Source of the DNA: Vreelandella massiliensis | GTDB lineage: Bacteria; Pseudomonadota; Gammaproteobacteria; Pseudomonadales; Halomonadaceae | Length of the DNA stretch: 64,000 bases | Direction of reading: 5' to 3' | Assembly (NCBI RefSeq): GCF_900155385.1 | Contig: NZ_LT699745.1 | Location: 383,578-447,577 of the forward strand | Shown here: piece by piece, positions 60,823 to 64,000 of the stretch | How the letters are laid out: each line of letters starts with the position of its first letter | Position numbering within the stretch: the stretch's first letter is position 1 | The notes under the pieces: generated by a model | The model's input: only the letters and a program-made list of their open reading frames with translations | The model's database searches: none | Told to the model about the DNA's origin: nothing | Translations under genes and position numbers: made by a program

Positions 60823-61704
60823 ATGCACAAGAACATCACCTTTAACAACCGCTGGCTGCCCTACCTGCTGGTCCTACCACAGATGGCCGTGACCATCGTG
60901 TTCTTCATTTGGCCGGCGGCGCAAGCGCTTAAGCAGTCATTTCTGGTCGAGGACGCCTTCGGACTGTCGTTCGAGTTCGTCTGGTTCGACAATTTCATTG
61001 AGCTGTTTACCGACCCCGCTTACTACGGCGTCATGATCAATACCGCCTTGTTTAGCCTCGGTGTCACGGCGGTCACCATGGGGATAGCCCTGCTGCTGGC
61101 CGTCATGGCCGATGGTGTGCTCCGCGGCAAGCGCACCTATCAGCTACTGCTGACCTGGCCTTACGCGGTAGCCCCGGCGGTGGCTGGCGTCCTGTGGCTT
61201 TTCCTGTTCAATCCCTCCAATGGCGTTCTGGCCTTGGCCTTGCGCGCCATCGGCTACGACTGGAATCACTACCTCAATGGCGGGCAGGCCATGGCCCTGG
61301 TGATCACGGCGGCGGCCTGGCCGCGCATCGCCTACAACTTCATTTTTTTCCTGGCGGCGCTGCAATCCATTCCCCGCTCACTGATTGAGGCGGCCGCTAT
61401 CGACGGCGCAGGCCCCGCCCGACGCTTTTTCAGTGTGATCTTTCCATTGTTGTCACCGACCACTTTTTTCCTGGTGGTGGTCAACGTGGTCTACGCCTTC
61501 TTTGAAACCTTCGGCGTGATTCACACCGTCACTCAGGGCGGCCCCGGCACCGCCACTGAAATCTTGGTCTACAAGGTGTTCAAGGACGGGTTCATCGGCC
61601 TCGACCTGGGCAGCTCGGCGGCGCAGTCGGTGGTACTGATGGTGATCGTCATCGGCCTCACCGCCATCCAATTCAGGTACATCGAACGCAAGGTGCAGTA
61701 CTGA
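60823..61704 (+). CDS. ugpA: sn-Glycerol-3-phosphate ABC transporter, permease
   Basis: The 293-residue protein has six helices and the permease EAA loop LIEAAAIDGAGPARRFFSVI (about 187-206), which docks on the ATPase. GGPGTATEILVYKVFKDGF near the end is typical of UgpA. It forms the inner-membrane channel with UgpE. GAGAAG precedes ATG 60823, and its TGA overlaps the ugpE ATG (ATGA-type). Confidence 0.94.
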   Translation: MHKNITFNNRWLPYLLVLPQMAVTIVFFIWPAAQALKQSFLVEDAFGLSFEFVWFDNFIELFTDPAYYGVMINTALFSLGVTAVTMGIALLLAVMADGVLRGKRTYQLLLTWPYAVAPAVAGVLWLFLFNPSNGVLALALRAIGYDWNHYLNGGQAMALVITAAAWPRIAYNFIFFLAALQSIPRSLIEAAAIDGAGPARRFFSVIFPLLSPTTFFLVVVNVVYAFFETFGVIHTVTQGGPGTATEILVYKVFKDGFIGLDLGSSAAQSVVLMVIVIGLTAIQFRYIERKVQY

Positions 61705-62549
61705 TGGTCGAACGACGCCCTCTGTGGGCCTTTTTCACTCATACCGTGCTACTGCTCGGCCTTGTCGTGACAATCTTTCCGATCTATGTGGCCCTGGTCG
61801 CCTCCAGCCACGACACCACGACCCTGATCGCCGGCGTCCCGATGACCTTCGGTACCCACTTCGTCGACAATTATACGCGCGTCATCCTCGAAGGCACCGC
61901 CGCCCCCGGTGCCGCGCCGGTAGGGCCGATGCTGATCAACAGTGCGGTCATGGCGCTGGGCATTGCGGTGGGCAAGATCGTTATCTCCATCTTGTCTGCC
62001 TTCGCTGTGGTCTACTTCCGCTTTCCCCTGCGCATGGTGTGCTTTTGGCTCATCTTCGCCACCTTGATGCTGCCGGTGGAGGTGCGCATCCTGCCCACCT
62101 ACGAAGTGATCGCCGATCTGTCGATGCTCAACACCCACGTTGGCCTCATCGTGCCTCTCATCGCATCGGCGACCGCCACGTTCCTATTTCGTCAGTTCTT
62201 TCTTACGGTGCCCAATGAACTGGTCGAGGCGGCACGTATCGATGGCGCTGGGCCGTTGCGGTTTTTCAAGGACGTGCTTCTGCCCTTGTCACGCACCAAC
62301 ATGGCGGCGCTGTTCGTCATTTTGTTTCTATATGGCTGGAACCAGTATCTGTGGCCGCTTCTCGTGACCACCGACGAGAGCATGTACACCATCGTCATGG
62401 GTATCAAGCGCATGATCGCGGTGGGCGATGACGTGGTCGAGTGGAACCTCGCCATGGCGGCGGCCATCCTCGCCATGCTGCCCCCCGTGGCGGTGGTCGT
62501 GATCATGCAGCGCCTGTTCGTTAAAGGCTTGGTCGAAGTCGAAAAGTAA
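61704..62549 (+). CDS. ugpE: sn-Glycerol-3-phosphate ABC transporter, permease
   Basis: The 281-residue six-helix protein carries the EAA loop [20 protein letters not shown] (about 172-191) and the UgpE-like [20 protein letters not shown]. It partners UgpA. Its start overlaps the ugpA stop, so the two are translationally coupled. Confidence 0.94.
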   Translation: MVERRPLWAFFTHTVLLLGLVVTIFPIYVALVASSHDTTTLIAGVPMTFGTHFVDNYTRVILEGTAAPGAAPVGPMLINSAVMALGIAVGKIVISILSAFAVVYFRFPLRMVCFWLIFATLMLPVEVRILPTYEVIADLSMLNTHVGLIVPLIASATATFLFRQFFLTVPNELVEAARIDGAGPLRFFKDVLLPLSRTNMAALFVILFLYGWNQYLWPLLVTTDESMYTIVMGIKRMIAVGDDVVEWNLAMAAAILAMLPPVAVVVIMQRLFVKGLVEVEK

Positions 62550-62572
62550 ACACAAAGGAAGACACGAGAAAT

Positions 62573-63649
62573 ATGGCCTCCATCACACTATCGGGCGTCC
62601 GTAAGTCCTACGGCACCACCCAGGTCATCCACGGTGTTGACCTGACCATTGAGGACGGCGAGTTCGTCGTTATCGTCGGTCCCTCCGGCTGCGGCAAGTC
62701 GACCCTGCTTCGCATGGTGGCGGGGCTGGAGGAAATTACGGAAGGCACGGTCGATATCGACGGGCATGTGGTCAATCGCCTGGAGCCCAAAGACCGCGAT
62801 ATCGCCATGGTGTTCCAGAACTATGCACTCTACCCGCACATGAGCGTGCGTCAGAACATGGCCTATGGCTTGAAGATGCGAAAAATGTCCAAGGCCGACA
62901 TTGAAAAGCGCGTGACATGGGCGGCGGGCGTATTGCAGTTGACGGATCTGCTCGACCGCCGACCGGGCCAGCTCTCGGGCGGTCAGCGCCAGCGTGTTGC
63001 CATGGGCCGCGCCATGGTGCGCAGCCCCGCTGCTTTCCTGTTCGATGAACCGTTGTCCAATCTGGATGCCAAGCTGCGCGTGCAGATGCGCCTGGAGATT
63101 AAACGCCTTCAGCAGGAATTGCGCACCACGTCGCTCTACGTCACCCACGACCAAGTAGAAGCGATGACCATGGCCGACCGTTTGGTTGTGATGAATGGTG
63201 GAGTGGCTGAGCAGATCGGCACGCCCATGGAGATCTACGAGCGCCCGCGCACGGTCTTCGTTGCGGGCTTCATTGGTTCTCCTAACATGAATTTCCTGCC
63301 TGCTCGACTGGATAGCGGAATGCTGGCATTGGGGCAAGGGCTGCGTGTGGCATGCCCCCATGCGCCGGAAGAGGCAAACGGTCGGGACGTGACACTGGGC
63401 ATCCGGCCCGAGCATTTGGTGGTGGCCGAGCAGGGGGAACCGGCCGACGTCCAATTTATCGCTCACATGGTGGAGCCACTAGGTGCCGAGACACTGCTCC
63501 ACGGGCGCTTCGACGGCGTCGAGGCCAATGTCGCCTTGCGTCTGCACGGGACGCCGGACGTGCAGCGTGATGCGCGCTTGCCCCTGCGTCTGCGCCCTGA
63601 TGCTCTCCACCTGTTCGATCCTGCCAGCGGCGTGCGTCTGACTGAATGA
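62573..63649 (+). CDS. ugpC: sn-Glycerol-3-phosphate ABC transporter, ATPase
   Basis: The 358-residue ATPase has Walker [11 protein letters not shown] (about 36-45), Q-loop [11 protein letters not shown], the signature [16 protein letters not shown], Walker [17 protein letters not shown] and switch His in [11 protein letters not shown], plus the C-terminal TOBE-type regulatory domain (about 240-355). It drives uptake through UgpAE. AAGGAAG lies upstream of ATG 62573. Confidence 0.95.
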   Translation: MASITLSGVRKSYGTTQVIHGVDLTIEDGEFVVIVGPSGCGKSTLLRMVAGLEEITEGTVDIDGHVVNRLEPKDRDIAMVFQNYALYPHMSVRQNMAYGLKMRKMSKADIEKRVTWAAGVLQLTDLLDRRPGQLSGGQRQRVAMGRAMVRSPAAFLFDEPLSNLDAKLRVQMRLEIKRLQQELRTTSLYVTHDQVEAMTMADRLVVMNGGVAEQIGTPMEIYERPRTVFVAGFIGSPNMNFLPARLDSGMLALGQGLRVACPHAPEEANGRDVTLGIRPEHLVVAEQGEPADVQFIAHMVEPLGAETLLHGRFDGVEANVALRLHGTPDVQRDARLPLRLRPDALHLFDPASGVRLTE

Positions 63650-63697
63650 CCGCGTGCCCTTATTGCCCCAAGCACACATAACCACGGATCCCTTGTC

Positions 63698-64000
63698 ATG
63701 CCCTCACCAACATTCACCATGCAAACGCCGCCTGCTGTAATGGGCCATCGGGGCATACCCAGCCTGGCGCCAGAAAACACCTTGGGTGGTTTTCGCAAGG
63801 CGGCCGACGTCGGAGTGCGTTGGATTGAATTGGATGTCACCCTCTTGAGTGACGGCACACCGGTCGTTAGCCACGACACAACCACCGCGCGCTGCGGGAA
63901 TCACGCGACTCGACTCGATCAGCTGACGATTGATTCGCTGGACGGTCTCGACATGGCCGCTCACGTCGAGCATTGGCCTGCCGAACCCTTGCCGCTGCTA
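63698..64000 (+). CDS. ugpQ: Glycerophosphodiester phosphodiesterase, 5' part
   Basis: The first 101 residues show the GDPD catalytic start: MGHRGIPSLAPENTLGGF with the His-Arg pair, WIELDVTLLSDGTPVVSHD with the metal-binding Glu and Asp and the second His. The enzyme splits glycerophosphodiesters to glycerol-3-phosphate and an alcohol, feeding the transporter's pathway. There is no signal peptide, consistent with cytoplasmic UgpQ. The gene runs off the window end. Confidence 0.92.
   Translation, partial: MPSPTFTMQTPPAVMGHRGIPSLAPENTLGGFRKAADVGVRWIELDVTLLSDGTPVVSHDTTTARCGNHATRLDQLTIDSLDGLDMAAHVEHWPAEPLPLL

Overview
The window looks like chromosome from a halophilic or marine gammaproteobacterium, most likely Halomonadaceae. 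This is inferred from the gene content (ugp operon, cyclic-di-GMP genes, FecR/CHASE2 cyclase locus) and from proteobacterial insertion sequences; no rRNA or other phylogenetic marker is present. It alternates between ordinary loci and stretches worked over by mobile elements.

Region 1 (1-8.6 kb) is an accessory graveyard. Truncated 3' ends of a tRNA-Arg gene lie at both edges in opposite orientation. Inside are one intact gene and two broken copies of an AAA-ATPase/PD-(D/E)XK gene arranged as an inverted duplication, an IS21 remnant, two broken host-gene fragments, and an IS3-family element whose transposase gene is split by a 2.1 kb group II intron.

Region 2 (8.7-16.1 kb and 43.6-45.8 kb) is a cyclic-nucleotide and envelope locus: a Popeye-like cNMP-binding membrane protein, a GAF/HD-GYP phosphodiesterase, a class II cyclic-nucleotide phosphodiesterase, a TPR/beta-barrel protein, a FecR-domain protein with a 34-unit Pro-Glu tract, and a CHASE2 adenylate cyclase.

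Region 3 (16.3-43.6 kb) splits that locus. It is a 27 kb lipid island bounded by 139 bp direct repeats, each of them the 3' end of the cyclase gene. It encodes an iterative polyunsaturated-fatty-acid-type synthase (PPTase, PfaD enoyl reductase, KS-AT-ACP-ACP-KR protein, and a KS-CLF-AT-DH-DH-acyltransferase protein), an FAD oxidoreductase and an outer-membrane barrel. A convergent seven-gene operon adds a fatty-acid hydroxylase, a PssA-like transferase, CdsA, an MFS carrier, a LolA-like chaperone, an MMPL exporter with a cyclic-nucleotide-binding tail, and an acyltransferase/AMP-ligase fusion. Read together, the island could make a special acyl chain, build it into a phospholipid-like molecule and export it to the outer membrane, possibly under cAMP control. 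This is the best candidate for an undescribed system.

Region 4 (45.9-50 kb) holds an IS256 fragment, a TnpB pseudogene, a Sel1-repeat gene, and a decayed iscB preceded by a well-kept omega (HEARO) RNA. Region 5 (50.1-56.7 kb) holds a chemotaxis receptor, a thioredoxin-like protein and three GGDEF/EAL proteins. Region 6 (56.7-59.1 kb) has transposase debris, a small zinc-ribbon gene and a secreted protein. Region 7 (59.3-64 kb) is the ugpBAEC-Q glycerol-3-phosphate import operon, cut by the window end.
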